Source of the DNA: an uncultured Prevotellaceae bacterium
Lineage (GTDB): Bacteria; Bacteroidota; Bacteroidia; Bacteroidales; Bacteroidaceae
Length of the DNA stretch: 64,000 bases
Direction: 5' to 3'
Assembly: GCA_947167515.1 (NCBI GenBank)
Contig: CAMVIM010000021.1
Span: 1 to 64,000 of the forward strand
This document shows positions 1 through 9,546 of this stretch, piece after piece; positions within the stretch are counted from its first letter, which is position 1, and each line of letters begins with the position of its first letter. The notes below the pieces were generated by a model. It worked only from the letters and a program-made list of their open reading frames with translations. It made no database searches and was not told the origin of the DNA. The position numbers were made by a program, and so were the translations under genes.

Positions 1-1
1 T

Positions 2-850
2 TTTAGTGCAAAAGCAAACAATTTTAATATGCCTTACTTTTTAAAGTGGGCTCAACTATTAAATCTTGCATGTGGTGCTGCCCAACAAAATTTGAGCGTA
101 GGAGTTATAGGAGATTTCCCGATATTCCTCCCTCCACTTGACGAACAAAAGCGGATTGCCTCTATTCTCAGTTCTTTAGATGATAAGATAGATCTGCTGA
201 ATCGTGAGAATGCGACACTTGAAGCAATGGCCGAAACTCTCTTCCGTCAATGGTTCATCGAAGAGGCAAAAGAGGATTGGGAAGAAATACCATTAGGTGA
301 TGTGGTCAAGACAACATCTGGTGGGACTCCCTCTCGGAAGTGTACAGAATATTATAATGATGGAACTATATCATGGGTTAAGTCAAAAGAATTGCAGGGC
401 GCATTTATTTATTCTACAGAAGAACTGATAACGGAAGATGCCGTCGTTCATTCTTCTGCAAAAATATTACCAGAGAAGTCCGTTTTGATTGCTATGTATG
501 GAGCGACAGTTGGTGAATATGGTATAATATCAAGAGCTATGACCTGCAATCAGGCAGTATGTGCTCTGATTCCTAATGACAATTATCCATATACATATTT
601 ACTCGTATGGACAGCTTTAATGAAAGAGGACTTTATTAATCTTGCATGTGGTGCTGCACAACAAAACATAAGCCAAGATTTAATAAAGCAACAAACGGTT
701 TGTAGTAATACAGATAAAATAGGACTATATGACAAACAGGTTAGAGCCTTGTTCGAGAAAATGGAATGTAATCAGAAACAAATAATGCTTTTACAAAAGC
801 AACGAGACATACTCTTGCCGAAATTGATGTCAAATGAAATAAGTTTGTAA
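2..850 (+). CDS. hsdS: Type I restriction-modification specificity subunit HsdS (5' end outside window)
   Basis: This is the DNA-recognition subunit of a type I restriction enzyme; it would direct an HsdM/HsdR complex to a bipartite target. The frame is open to the left edge, so the N-terminus and most of the first target-recognition domain are missing. Visible parts are the end of the first recognition domain (LPPLDEQKRIASIL, the usual start of the spacer helix), a helical spacer (LLNRENATLEAMAETLFRQW) and a whole second recognition domain starting near IPLGDVVKTTSGGTPSRK, ending in a second helix with QKQRDILLPKLMS. The phrase NLACGAAQQN occurs in both halves. The gene is AT-rich compared with hsdR. 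The HEPN gene starts 2 bp after the stop, so co-transcription is likely. hsdM is presumably upstream, outside the window. Confidence 0.93.
   Translation, partial: FSAKANNFNMPYFLKWAQLLNLACGAAQQNLSVGVIGDFPIFLPPLDEQKRIASILSSLDDKIDLLNRENATLEAMAETLFRQWFIEEAKEDWEEIPLGDVVKTTSGGTPSRKCTEYYNDGTISWVKSKELQGAFIYSTEELITEDAVVHSSAKILPEKSVLIAMYGATVGEYGIISRAMTCNQAVCALIPNDNYPYTYLLVWTALMKEDFINLACGAAQQNISQDLIKQQTVCSNTDKIGLYDKQVRALFEKMECNQKQIMLLQKQRDILLPKLMSNEISL
62..666 (+). repeat. Near-identical 29-bp direct repeat in the two halves of hsdS
   Basis: Bases 62-90 and 638-666 match at 28 of 29 positions and encode NLACGAAQQN in the first and second recognition domains. Short identical blocks of this kind in hsdS can act as sites of domain exchange between hsdS copies. 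Only one hsdS is in view, so recombination is an inference. Confidence 0.7.
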
Positions 851-852
851 AA

Positions 853-1701
853 ATGAGTGAGTTTACATACGAATTACCAACAGATAAGGATTTTTATAAT
901 GGTGTTAAGGCAATGATTAATGCCATGACAATAATGTTATATAAAGATGAACTATGTGAATTGTTAGACAAGGGGCACTGCGAAATATATAACACGGGGG
1001 CATTCTCACATAAACGTTGGGATGCTACAGGGGTGAAAATCCATTTCTATGTTCCAATGGATGTTTACTCAAAGTATTGTTTCCACCTAAAGGATATCCA
1101 ACCTATACTTCTTGGAATCTGTAATAGAATCATGCCACCAAGTGCTGGTTATGACATCCTGGAAATTTCCATTTCACCTGATGTCCTAACAAAAAAAGAA
1201 AAAAGTGACACATTGGAAGAGATAAAGAATATAGTCCCCTCCAATAATTATCTTAATATTAGTGATGATTTAGTAGAGAAAGGAAAGAAGATGGCCAATG
1301 CTTATATTACACTTTATGCTTTGGAAAATCATATAAGGAATTATATTGACATGAAACTAACAGAGAAATTTGGAGATAGTTATATGGATTCTATCATCAC
1401 TCCGAAGAAAGTAAAGAATGGAATTGAAACAAGAAAGAATCAGGAGCAGTCAAAAAAATGGTTACCCTTAAGAGGTGACAAAGATTTATACTATGTGGAT
1501 TTTATAGAGCTAGCTGATATAATCACAAATAATTGGGATTATTTTAAAGATGATATTTCTGACCAAGAATGGATAAAAGTGAAGATGCAAGAGATGTATG
1601 ATATACGATGTCTGATAGCACATAATAGTTATATCTCAGATGATAATATACAACTATTGGATTTGACAACAAAACAAATAATTACTCAATTATATTCTTA
1701 A
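853..1701 (+). CDS. HEPN-domain protein (Swt1-like) between hsdS and hsdR
   Basis: A 282-residue protein with no signal peptide or membrane segment. The C-terminal half looks like a HEPN domain: a helix with ALENHIRNYI near residue 156 and, near the C-terminus, an R-x4-H motif (R252 to H257 in RCLIAHNSY), the signature of HEPN ribonucleases. The N-terminal 110 residues are not recognised. It starts 2 bp after hsdS and ends 5 bp before hsdR, so the three genes read as one transcript. HEPN proteins linked to restriction loci include PrrC, an anticodon nuclease encoded between hsdS and hsdR; this protein shares that position but has no Walker A motif and is shorter. An RNA-cutting back-up defence or a modulator of the restriction complex is an inference. 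The gene is AT-rich like hsdS. Confidence 0.65.
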   Translation: MSEFTYELPTDKDFYNGVKAMINAMTIMLYKDELCELLDKGHCEIYNTGAFSHKRWDATGVKIHFYVPMDVYSKYCFHLKDIQPILLGICNRIMPPSAGYDILEISISPDVLTKKEKSDTLEEIKNIVPSNNYLNISDDLVEKGKKMANAYITLYALENHIRNYIDMKLTEKFGDSYMDSIITPKKVKNGIETRKNQEQSKKWLPLRGDKDLYYVDFIELADIITNNWDYFKDDISDQEWIKVKMQEMYDIRCLIAHNSYISDDNIQLLDLTTKQIITQLYS

Positions 1702-1706
1702 GTCAC

Positions 1707-4700
1707 ATGACCAAACTCTTAGAATCTGACATAGAGCAATTAGCGATAGAACGGCTACAGACAAAGCGATGGGACTATCTGTATGGTCCTGACATCGCAC
1801 CTGATGGGGAGAACCCGTTGCGGTTATCCTTTGATGAGGTCGTGCTGCGTGGAAAGTTGGAGCAGGCAGTGAAGCGACTGAATCCGAAGTTGGCGGATGA
1901 GGTGCGTGATGAGGCTGTGAAGACTGTGTTGCGCATTGCTTCACCTGACACGCTGGCAAATAACGAGGCGTTTCATCGGCTGCTTACGGAGGGTGTACCT
2001 GTCTCTACCTACCAAGACGGTATGGAACGGGGCGAGAGAGTTTGGCTAGTGGATTTTGAAGACCCGTGGAACAATGAGTTTACGGTGGTCAATCAATTTA
2101 CAATCATAGAGAACGGACATAATCGCCGCCCTGACGTATTGCTCTTCGTGAATGGCTTGCCATTGGTCATTATAGAGTTGAAGAATGCGGCAGATGAGAA
2201 TGCCACCATTGAGAGTGCCTACAGACAGATAGAGACTTACAAACAGCAGATTCCCTCGCTGTTCACCTACAATGAACTGATTGTGATTTCTGATGGATTG
2301 GAAGCACGGGCTGGCTCTTTGTCGGCAGGCTTCAGTCGCTTCACTGCTTGGAAAACGGAGGATGGGGAGAACATCGCTTCACCTTTGATGAGTCAGTTGG
2401 AGGTGCTGATCAATGGTATGTTACGAAAAGACACGTTGCTTGACTTGATCCGTTCGTTCACCGTGTTTGAGAAGCAGAAGACGGAAGACTTGAAGACGGG
2501 CATCACGACTATTAAGACCGTGAAGAAGATTGCTGCCTATCATCAGTATTATGCAGTGAACAAGGCGGTGGAATCGACATTGAGGGCAACGGGCATCAAT
2601 ATCTATGGAGACATCGTGGGCGAGTCGCCCCTCAACTTTGGTTTCAAGACTGTGAAGGAACAGGCGGTGGGTGACCATCGGGCTGGCGTGGTATGGCATA
2701 CGCAGGGCAGTGGCAAGTCGCTGTCGATGGTGTTCTATACAGGAAAAATTGTGCAGCAGTTGAACAATCCCACGGTGGTTGTCATCACCGACCGCAACGA
2801 TTTGGACGACCAGTTGTTTGACACGTTTGCAGGGTCTCGGCAGTTATTGCGTCAGACTCCTGTGCAGGCAGAGAACCGTGAGCATCTGAAATCACTCCTG
2901 AAGGTGCAGTCGGGTGGTGTCATCTTCACGACCATTCAGAAGTTCCAACCCGAAACGGGCAATGTGTATGAGCTATTGACCGACCGTAGCAATGTCATCG
3001 TGATTGCAGACGAGGCACACCGTACACAATATGGTTTCAAGGCAAAGACCGTAGATGTGAAGAATGAAGCGGACGAAGTGATTGGCTCGGAAGTGAAATA
3101 TGGCTTCGCCAAATATCTGCGTGATGCCTTGCCCAATGCTACTTATCTGGGTTTTACGGGCACACCGATTGAATCGACCGACATTAACACACCTGCTGTG
3201 TTTGGCCATTACATTGATGTATATGACATAGCACAAGCAGTGGAGGATGGCGCCACGGTGCGCATCTTCTACGAAAGCCGATTGGCAAAGGTGGCTCTGA
3301 GCGATGAAGGCAGAAAGTTAGTGGCTGACTTGGACAAAGAACTGGATACGGAGCAGATGGATGATGTGCAGAAGGCGAAGGCCAAGTGGACGCAGTTGGA
3401 AGCACTTATCGGCAGTCCTAACCGTATCAAGAACATCGCTATCGACATTGTCCAACACTTTGAGGCAAGGCAAAAGGTGTTTGAGGGGAAAGGCATGATT
3501 GTGGCGATGAGCAGAAGGATTGCTGCGGCATTGTATGATGAAATCGTCCAGTTGAGACCTGAATGGCATTCGGATGATTTGTCAAAGGGTGCCATCAAGG
3601 TGGTGATGACCTCTGCGGCATCGGATGGGCCAGAGATTGCCAAACACCACACCACAAAGGAACAACGTCATGCATTGGCTGAGCGAATGAAAGACCCGAC
3701 GGACGAGTTGAAGTTAGTGATTGTGCGCGATATGTGGTTGACGGGCTTTGATGCACCATGTCTGCATACGCTCTATATCGACAAGCCGATGCAGGGACAT
3801 AACCTGATGCAGGCCATTGCCCGTGTGAACCGTGTGTATAAGGATAAACCGGGTGGACTGGTGGTTGACTATCTGGGCATTGCCTCGGACTTGAAGAAAG
3901 CTTTGTCGTTCTATTCTGACTCTGGTGGAAAGGGTGACCCCACGCAACAGCAGGAACAGGCGGTGACATTGATGCAAGAGAAATTGGAGGTGGTGGAGCA
4001 GATGTTGCACGGGCTGGATTATCGGCAATACTTCATATCGGACACCTCTGGCAAGTTGTCGTGGATATTGAGGACAGAGGACTTTATTCTTGGATTGGAA
4101 GACGGCAAGAAGCGGTTTGTGAACGAGGTGACTGCCTTAGGAAAGGCTTTCGCCATTGCCATCCCGAACGAACAAGCTATGGACATGAAGGATGAGGTGG
4201 CTTTCTTCCAAGCCGTGAAAGCCCGACTGTGTAAGTTCGACCACACGGGGGGAGGACGTACTGATGAGGAGATGGAGACGACTATCCGTCAAGTGATTGA
4301 CCAGGCATTGGTGTCGGAAAAGGTGATAGACATTTTCGATGCAGTTGGTATGAAAAAGCCTGACATATCCATTCTCTCAGAGGAGTTCTTGATGGAATTG
4401 AAAGGGATGGAGCACAAGAACATTGCGATGGAAGTGCTTCGCAAATTGTTAGAAGATGAGATAAAGGCTCGTTCCAAGTATAATGTGGTGGAAAGCCAAT
4501 CGTTGATGGAAATGTTGGATCGTTCGATTACTCGTTATCATAATAAGGTAATTACGGCTGCGGAGGTGATAGAGGAACTCATCAAACTCAGCAAGACGAT
4601 TGTGGAGAAAGATGAGGATGCTCAGAAAATGGGGTTGAGTACCTATGAGTATGCCTTTTATACTGCTGTGGCTAACAATGAGAGTGCCAAGGAACTGATG

Positions 4701-4973
4701 GGTAAGGACAAATTGAGGGAATTGGCTGTTGTGCTGACTGAAACCATCCGCAAAAATGCCTCGATAGATTGGACTATCAAAGAAAATGTGAGGGCTAAGA
4801 TGAAGGTTGCTGTCAAAAGGCTGTTGCGCCGTTATGGTTATCCACCTGATATGCAGATGTTGGCTACGGAGACTGTACTGAAACAAGCTGAAAGAATTGC
4901 AGACGAAATCGTGAATGGTGATGGAAAAGGTGTTTTCATTCTCCCCACAGAGGCACATCAAGTGGATGGGTGA
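1707..4973 (+). CDS. hsdR: Type I restriction endonuclease subunit HsdR
   Basis: The motor and nuclease subunit of a type I restriction enzyme, 1088 residues, of normal length. A PD-(D/E)xK nuclease domain lies near residues 138-180 (RRPDVLLFVNG, then IIELKNA at about 155-161, then the Q-containing helix AYRQIETYKQ). The superfamily 2 helicase part has Walker A HTQGSGKS at about 331-338, DEAH near 435, FTGTP near 482 and the motif VI QAIARVNRVYKDKPGG further on. The C-terminal part is helical, as expected for HsdM/HsdS contacts. It follows the HEPN gene by 5 bp. Its base composition is clearly less AT-rich than that of the two genes before it, so the locus may be a mosaic. Its 3' end overlaps the convergent HD gene by 38 bp. 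Confidence 0.96.
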   Translation: MTKLLESDIEQLAIERLQTKRWDYLYGPDIAPDGENPLRLSFDEVVLRGKLEQAVKRLNPKLADEVRDEAVKTVLRIASPDTLANNEAFHRLLTEGVPVSTYQDGMERGERVWLVDFEDPWNNEFTVVNQFTIIENGHNRRPDVLLFVNGLPLVIIELKNAADENATIESAYRQIETYKQQIPSLFTYNELIVISDGLEARAGSLSAGFSRFTAWKTEDGENIASPLMSQLEVLINGMLRKDTLLDLIRSFTVFEKQKTEDLKTGITTIKTVKKIAAYHQYYAVNKAVESTLRATGINIYGDIVGESPLNFGFKTVKEQAVGDHRAGVVWHTQGSGKSLSMVFYTGKIVQQLNNPTVVVITDRNDLDDQLFDTFAGSRQLLRQTPVQAENREHLKSLLKVQSGGVIFTTIQKFQPETGNVYELLTDRSNVIVIADEAHRTQYGFKAKTVDVKNEADEVIGSEVKYGFAKYLRDALPNATYLGFTGTPIESTDINTPAVFGHYIDVYDIAQAVEDGATVRIFYESRLAKVALSDEGRKLVADLDKELDTEQMDDVQKAKAKWTQLEALIGSPNRIKNIAIDIVQHFEARQKVFEGKGMIVAMSRRIAAALYDEIVQLRPEWHSDDLSKGAIKVVMTSAASDGPEIAKHHTTKEQRHALAERMKDPTDELKLVIVRDMWLTGFDAPCLHTLYIDKPMQGHNLMQAIARVNRVYKDKPGGLVVDYLGIASDLKKALSFYSDSGGKGDPTQQQEQAVTLMQEKLEVVEQMLHGLDYRQYFISDTSGKLSWILRTEDFILGLEDGKKRFVNEVTALGKAFAIAIPNEQAMDMKDEVAFFQAVKARLCKFDHTGGGRTDEEMETTIRQVIDQALVSEKVIDIFDAVGMKKPDISILSEEFLMELKGMEHKNIAMEVLRKLLEDEIKARSKYNVVESQSLMEMLDRSITRYHNKVITAAEVIEELIKLSKTIVEKDEDAQKMGLSTYEYAFYTAVANNESAKELMGKDKLRELAVVLTETIRKNASIDWTIKENVRAKMKVAVKRLLRRYGYPPDMQMLATETVLKQAERIADEIVNGDGKGVFILPTEAHQVDG

Positions 4974-5925
4974 GGAACTGGGATAGCGATTCGGCGAAGG
5001 TGGGGGAGAGGGTGGCGATGCGTCCTTGGCCTTGCACGTAGGGGTTGATGTGGCGTTTCTTGGAGATGATGGTTTTGGCATGGGGATGAGTGCTGCCAGC
5101 GTGGATGAGGTGGAGGGATTGGTAGTGTTGCCAATCCTGGCGAGCCTCGGAATCGCGGTTCAGAAGGGAGATGACTTGGTTTTCTGTCTGATAGAGGTCA
5201 GCCTTGGTGAGTATGCCGCGGGAGATGTGTTTTTTCAGTAGTTCGGCAAGGGTCTGCATGGCGAAGCGGTCTTCGTCGGCAATGTAGATGTAGGAGGTGC
5301 GGAGGGCTGCTTGTGCGAATGCTTCGGCTGTTTCTATGTCTGTGAACATGAGTTCCTGTGCTCCCTCTTCGTTCTGACCCACCACGAGGCTGTCATACCA
5401 TTGCTTGACAGCCTCGATGGGGGCGATGTGGTAGTGAATCATGTTGGAGAGGGTGTATTCCAGACGGTCGGCTGAGAGGCGTGGGGAGTCGTTGTCGGCG
5501 ATGGGGTATTGGTGATAGTCGGCCACTTCTTCCAGCGTGATGCCATAGCTGTTGAGCGCAGCCATGATTTCAGAGGAGTGTAGGATGAGGTCGGTGGTGC
5601 CTTTCTCGGTGGATTCCTGTTTGATGTGGTCGCCATTGAGGAAGTCAATCACATGGGCGAAGGTGGGTGTGGCGATGTCGTGGAGCAGGGCGGCGATGGT
5701 CTGTCGCACATCATGTGTGAAGTGCCACACAATCAAGGCGCACCCCACGCTGTGATTGTAGCGCGAGTAGGGTTTCAACCCCGTAAACATGGGGAAGGAG
5801 GTGTATTCACATCCGCAGTGCATGCCCACATCTTTCAGTCGCTGCATGGCAGGAGTCTCAGCAATGGTGCTGATGCATTCGGGCTGGCTGGGGTGGTAGA
5901 TGTTCCACATCATGTTTTCTGTCAA
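4936..5925 (-). CDS. HD-domain phosphohydrolase
   Basis: A 329-residue cytoplasmic protein of the HD superfamily, metal-dependent phosphohydrolases that include dGTPase-like enzymes. The metal-binding set is visible: H58 in YSRYNHSVG, the H82-D83 pair in AALLHDIATPTFAH and H91 just after. The rest is helical and includes SADRLEYTLSNM, also typical of the family. The substrate cannot be told from sequence; a nucleotide or nucleic-acid phosphoester is likely. The gene converges on hsdR with a 38-bp overlap of the 3' ends. It lies 14 bp downstream of the BNR protein gene and is on the same strand, so read-through is possible. Confidence 0.8.
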   Translation of the reverse strand: MTENMMWNIYHPSQPECISTIAETPAMQRLKDVGMHCGCEYTSFPMFTGLKPYSRYNHSVGCALIVWHFTHDVRQTIAALLHDIATPTFAHVIDFLNGDHIKQESTEKGTTDLILHSSEIMAALNSYGITLEEVADYHQYPIADNDSPRLSADRLEYTLSNMIHYHIAPIEAVKQWYDSLVVGQNEEGAQELMFTDIETAEAFAQAALRTSYIYIADEDRFAMQTLAELLKKHISRGILTKADLYQTENQVISLLNRDSEARQDWQHYQSLHLIHAGSTHPHAKTIISKKRHINPYVQGQGRIATLSPTFAESLSQFLTHPLDVPLWGE

Positions 5926-5939
5926 TGGATGGTGTGTTT

Positions 5940-8900
5940 TTAGAAGGCTATCTTTCGGTTTCCCTTGATGTAGATGCCTTTCTGTGGCTGTTTCGTGTTC
6001 AGGCGTCGGCCGCTGAGGTCGTATAGCGGGGCTTCAGGATGGGAGCCTTTCCCCTTGATGGCTTGAATGCTGGTGCTCGGGTCGAGTTGGATGGTCACGT
6101 TGTCGAAGCCGATGATTTTGACAGAACCTGCCGAGGTGTGGATGGCTGACAGTTGGATGGTGGTGGAGGCATCGCCGTCGCTCTCGAAGGGGAGGCTTAC
6201 CTGCTGCCACGCCTCCTTATTGTCGAGCGAGGGTGCTTTCACGGTCGTTCCTCCTTCGGTGATGACGCTCACGGTGGCATCGCCGCCCTGACCGCTCTTC
6301 CACAAGTCCATCGTCAAGGTGTATTTCCCTTCGGGCAGACGCACTTCCTGCGAGAGGGTCAGTGTGGGAGTGCCCCAGTTCTGACGAATCCAGTAGGTCT
6401 GTTTGCTCTCTGCCGATGGGGCAGGGAAACTGGCGAAGAAGTTGCTGAAGTAGAGGTCGCCGCTCTTCAGGGCTGTCAGGTCGTTCTCGTTACCATTGGC
6501 ACGGTCAACAGTCCAACCTTCGGGCACGTAGATGGCGCGGTCACTCATCACGCCGTTACCCGTCTGCTTCGTATAGGTGCTTTCGAAGTCGCCGTTCACC
6601 AAGGCGGTGGGCAACTCCTTTTGTTCAAAAGGGAGGCCTTGAAGCTCGCAGATTTCCTTGCGAGTGAGGCAAGTGTTGTACATGCGGAAACCGTCAATCG
6701 TTCCCACGAAGTCCACGTTGTCGGCAGCGTAGTTGCTATCCCACCACTGGGTGCGGCCTATGTAGTTGCGTGTGTCTTTAGCCAGTTCTTCCAACTGATA
6801 AGCCTCCACTTGATTGGCGGTGCCACTCACGTTCTCTTCGCCATCCGTGTAAATCTTGGTGGTCTTGGTGGCGGCATCGTAGGTGACAGCCAGTTTATAT
6901 TCCTTGCCGGTGCTGAGGGTGGTGCTGCTGGTCACCATTGTGGTGGTGCCGCCATTGTACTTCACGCCAGCCGAAAGCGGATTGGCACGAAGGAAGACGC
7001 TGTTGCCGCTGGCAGAACCGAAGTCGTAGATGCGGGGTGCCTTGGTGAGACTGTTGGCCTTGATGGTGACAAGGAAAGTGTAGGAGCGCAAGCCTGAGAG
7101 CAATCCTTCTGGAGCCACCTCATACTTGTTTGTGCTGAAGCCTGCCGCTGTGTTCTTGGTCAGGTCAAGTCCATCCTTCGAATAGAGCAGGTTTTTCTCG
7201 ATGTCGCGAGCCAGAGCCTTCACCTCAAAGGTTCGGCTCTCTTCGCCAATGGTGGCTGTGAGGGTCACGTCCTTGTCTGCCTTGAGTGGCATGAGCACAC
7301 CGTCAGCGGTGATGATGTTTTCGTCGGAAGAGGTCCATTTCACGTTCACTTTGCCATTCGCCATCGTCTTGGGTAGTACAAGGTCAGTACGGGTCTCGCT
7401 GGGCACATTGATGTGTTGAAGAATGATTTTGTCCTCTTCCTCTTGATAGTCGGTCTGCAGTTTCTTTACAAGGCTCTGTACAGTGAGGGGAGATGCACAA
7501 GCATAATACTCATGTGTTACCCAAAGCCCTTGGGCAAGGTCTCCGTTGCCATTGAGTACCACGTTTTCCAATCCCTCCACTTCAATCACTTGATCGACTA
7601 GCCCATTGCGATAGGTGGTCAGCACCTGACCATCGTAGGTCATTGTGAGCACCCACATGGACAGTTCCGTCGGATGGTTGTCGCCACTGGTGCCCGTGCT
7701 TTGAGTGGCCCAGTTGTCGGATGTCAGCAGTCGGTTCTGGCTCTTGTAGGTCTTGCCACCGATGGTGAACACAGGGTAGTAGTCATCGCCGATGGTATAG
7801 GTGCAGCCGTTGCCATCCGACAGAATCGTTCCCTTGTAGGGGCTGCCGCTTCTTTGGATGAAAACAAAACTGAGTGTGTTGTCTTTGCAGATGCAGAATT
7901 TATCCTTCTGTGGTGCATCTTCCTGCTGGGCAGTCAGTTCCTCCTCCCAAGCATAGTTGCAGCGGATGTCTGTGGGGTAGCCCTTCGGATAGCCCTGTTT
8001 TACCATCCAATAGTAATAGTCGCCATTCATCCATGCCAAACGCATCTTTGAGTTTTTCGAGCCGGGAATGATGAACGGACGGGCATTGTTCTTGGCGGAG
8101 TTCTTCGTGATTTGTTCCGAACCAGCCACCTTGCCGTCATCGTCGATGGTGTATTTCCATATTTCATACACGCCGTCCTTGTTGTAGGCACCATTCTTCG
8201 TGGGAATGGACAGGTAGAGGTCGTTGATGTTGTCGGGGTCGATGGCCATACCGCCGCTGTAGCACTTCTCGGTCGAGTTCCAGTTCTGGTGGAAGGCGTG
8301 ACCGCCATACTGCACCCATGTGTTGCGCCATGCCGAACCTGTCCATCGGGCGTACCAATAGACATGGGTTGTCTTGGCATCGTCGATGTGAGGATAGGCG
8401 ATGACGGGATTCTCGTTCTTGTCCAGCGTGATTTGCCACACCCAGTTGCGCACTCCGGCGGTCTTGTCCACGATAGTGGCAGGATAATTTGTGGCGTATG
8501 TGTCGGTCTTGTTCACGTTGAACGCGCCATTGTTGATGATGGAGAGTTGCTTGCCGTTCAGGTCGCGGAGAATGGGACCATTACCTTTGTTGATGTCGAT
8601 GACGTTGAAATAGAGCCAGTCGGGCATCTCGTTGTCGGGGTGACCAGTGGTGTAACTCACATAAATCTTGTCCTTGCCGTTGCTCTGGTACTTCGCATAC
8701 GGGCGTGCGCCTGTACTTTGTACTATTTGTTTGGGACCGAAATCGAAACTACAGTTGTCGTTGGCATCGGGCATGGTGAGCCGTGCGATGGTCGGATGCC
8801 AGTTGATGCCGCGCCAGCACAGGTAGATGTGGTTGGGGTCATCGCTCAGAATGAAGGGAGAAGGGTAGGTGGTGTTGTTGGCTGTAGCCAGATACTTCTC

Positions 8901-9335
8901 CTCGCCCAGCGCGGTGATGTCGCCAGGCTTCTGTGAGATGCGATACCATATTTTGGCCTCGTCCGTATGGCGTGTGTAAAAAATCATCACACGCTCGTCG
9001 GGCAGCACCACAAAGGTGGGGTTGTTGTGGTCGTCGGGCTGGAAGTAGGAACGAATCAGCACATCCGTCTTCCGTTTCGTGAGCCAGTCATACTGCGTGG
9101 CCTTCACGTTGCCGTGTACGTCGATGTAGCCAATGTAGGTGGCGTTGATGGTGCCACTGGCGTTCTCATAGTGCAGGGCGCGTGGGTCGGCAAACCAGCA
9201 CCATGCGCCTTCCTCTGCCACGAGGGTGCCGCTGTAGGAGTCTTGTGCTTTCACACTGCTCCATGCCGACAGCATCAGCATCATGGCGAAGAGACTTCTT
9301 TGCAGCAAGGAATTTCTGCTTCGAGTTTTCTTCAT
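5940..9335 (-). CDS. Secreted BNR-repeat/LamG multidomain protein, probably glycan-active
   Basis: A 1131-residue exported protein. Residues 1-30 form a signal peptide ending VKAQ. Residues about 40-450 match the BNR-4 type beta-propeller family (GAWCWFADPRAL, then WYRISQKPGD, later RLAWMNGDYYYW), found in Bacteroidetes polysaccharide-degrading proteins including some lyases. Then follow a LamG-like jelly roll (about 480-640), an Ig-like domain (about 655-725), a second LamG domain (about 735-930, with YIGRTQWWDS and GTIDGFRMYN) and a carbohydrate-binding-like beta domain (about 940-1090). The last 30 residues (LYDLSGRRLN..GIYIKGNRKIAF) are a C-terminal tail of type IX secretion style. It is divergent from a secreted hydrolase, which suggests a small glycan-degrading pair without a SusCD transporter nearby. 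The exact substrate is unknown. Confidence 0.8.
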   Translation of the reverse strand: MKKTRSRNSLLQRSLFAMMLMLSAWSSVKAQDSYSGTLVAEEGAWCWFADPRALHYENASGTINATYIGYIDVHGNVKATQYDWLTKRKTDVLIRSYFQPDDHNNPTFVVLPDERVMIFYTRHTDEAKIWYRISQKPGDITALGEEKYLATANNTTYPSPFILSDDPNHIYLCWRGINWHPTIARLTMPDANDNCSFDFGPKQIVQSTGARPYAKYQSNGKDKIYVSYTTGHPDNEMPDWLYFNVIDINKGNGPILRDLNGKQLSIINNGAFNVNKTDTYATNYPATIVDKTAGVRNWVWQITLDKNENPVIAYPHIDDAKTTHVYWYARWTGSAWRNTWVQYGGHAFHQNWNSTEKCYSGGMAIDPDNINDLYLSIPTKNGAYNKDGVYEIWKYTIDDDGKVAGSEQITKNSAKNNARPFIIPGSKNSKMRLAWMNGDYYYWMVKQGYPKGYPTDIRCNYAWEEELTAQQEDAPQKDKFCICKDNTLSFVFIQRSGSPYKGTILSDGNGCTYTIGDDYYPVFTIGGKTYKSQNRLLTSDNWATQSTGTSGDNHPTELSMWVLTMTYDGQVLTTYRNGLVDQVIEVEGLENVVLNGNGDLAQGLWVTHEYYACASPLTVQSLVKKLQTDYQEEEDKIILQHINVPSETRTDLVLPKTMANGKVNVKWTSSDENIITADGVLMPLKADKDVTLTATIGEESRTFEVKALARDIEKNLLYSKDGLDLTKNTAAGFSTNKYEVAPEGLLSGLRSYTFLVTIKANSLTKAPRIYDFGSASGNSVFLRANPLSAGVKYNGGTTTMVTSSTTLSTGKEYKLAVTYDAATKTTKIYTDGEENVSGTANQVEAYQLEELAKDTRNYIGRTQWWDSNYAADNVDFVGTIDGFRMYNTCLTRKEICELQGLPFEQKELPTALVNGDFESTYTKQTGNGVMSDRAIYVPEGWTVDRANGNENDLTALKSGDLYFSNFFASFPAPSAESKQTYWIRQNWGTPTLTLSQEVRLPEGKYTLTMDLWKSGQGGDATVSVITEGGTTVKAPSLDNKEAWQQVSLPFESDGDASTTIQLSAIHTSAGSVKIIGFDNVTIQLDPSTSIQAIKGKGSHPEAPLYDLSGRRLNTKQPQKGIYIKGNRKIAF

Positions 9336-9389
9336 TTTTTGTTAATTGATAGGTTAATAATGTTGTTTCTGTTTTCCTGTTTCTGCGTA

Positions 9390-9421
9390 CAAAGGTAAGG
9401 GAAAAAGGGCAAGTGTCCAAA
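9390..9421 (-). promoter_or_regulatory. Bacteroidetes-type promoter of the BNR protein gene
   Basis: Read on the minus strand, TTTG (9418-9421) is followed after 20 nt by TACCTTTG (9390-9397), matching the Bacteroidetes -33/-7 consensus. The start codon is 55 bp downstream. Confidence 0.7.
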
Positions 9422-9468
9422 GAAATCTTGAAAAAGTGTGGGTTTATGTAAAGACATCTTTGGAAGTG

Positions 9469-9500
9469 TTGGAAAAAATGAAGAAAAAACCGTAACTTTG
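9469..9500 (+). promoter_or_regulatory. Bacteroidetes-type promoter of the alpha/beta hydrolase gene
   Basis: TTG at 9469-9471 precedes TAACTTTG (9493-9500) by 21 nt. The start codon lies 46 bp further on. This promoter is divergent from the BNR promoter within the 211-bp gap between the two genes. Confidence 0.6.
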
Positions 9501-9546
9501 TGGCGTTATTATTGATCAATCAGATGAATCTAAAAGGAATTAGACA

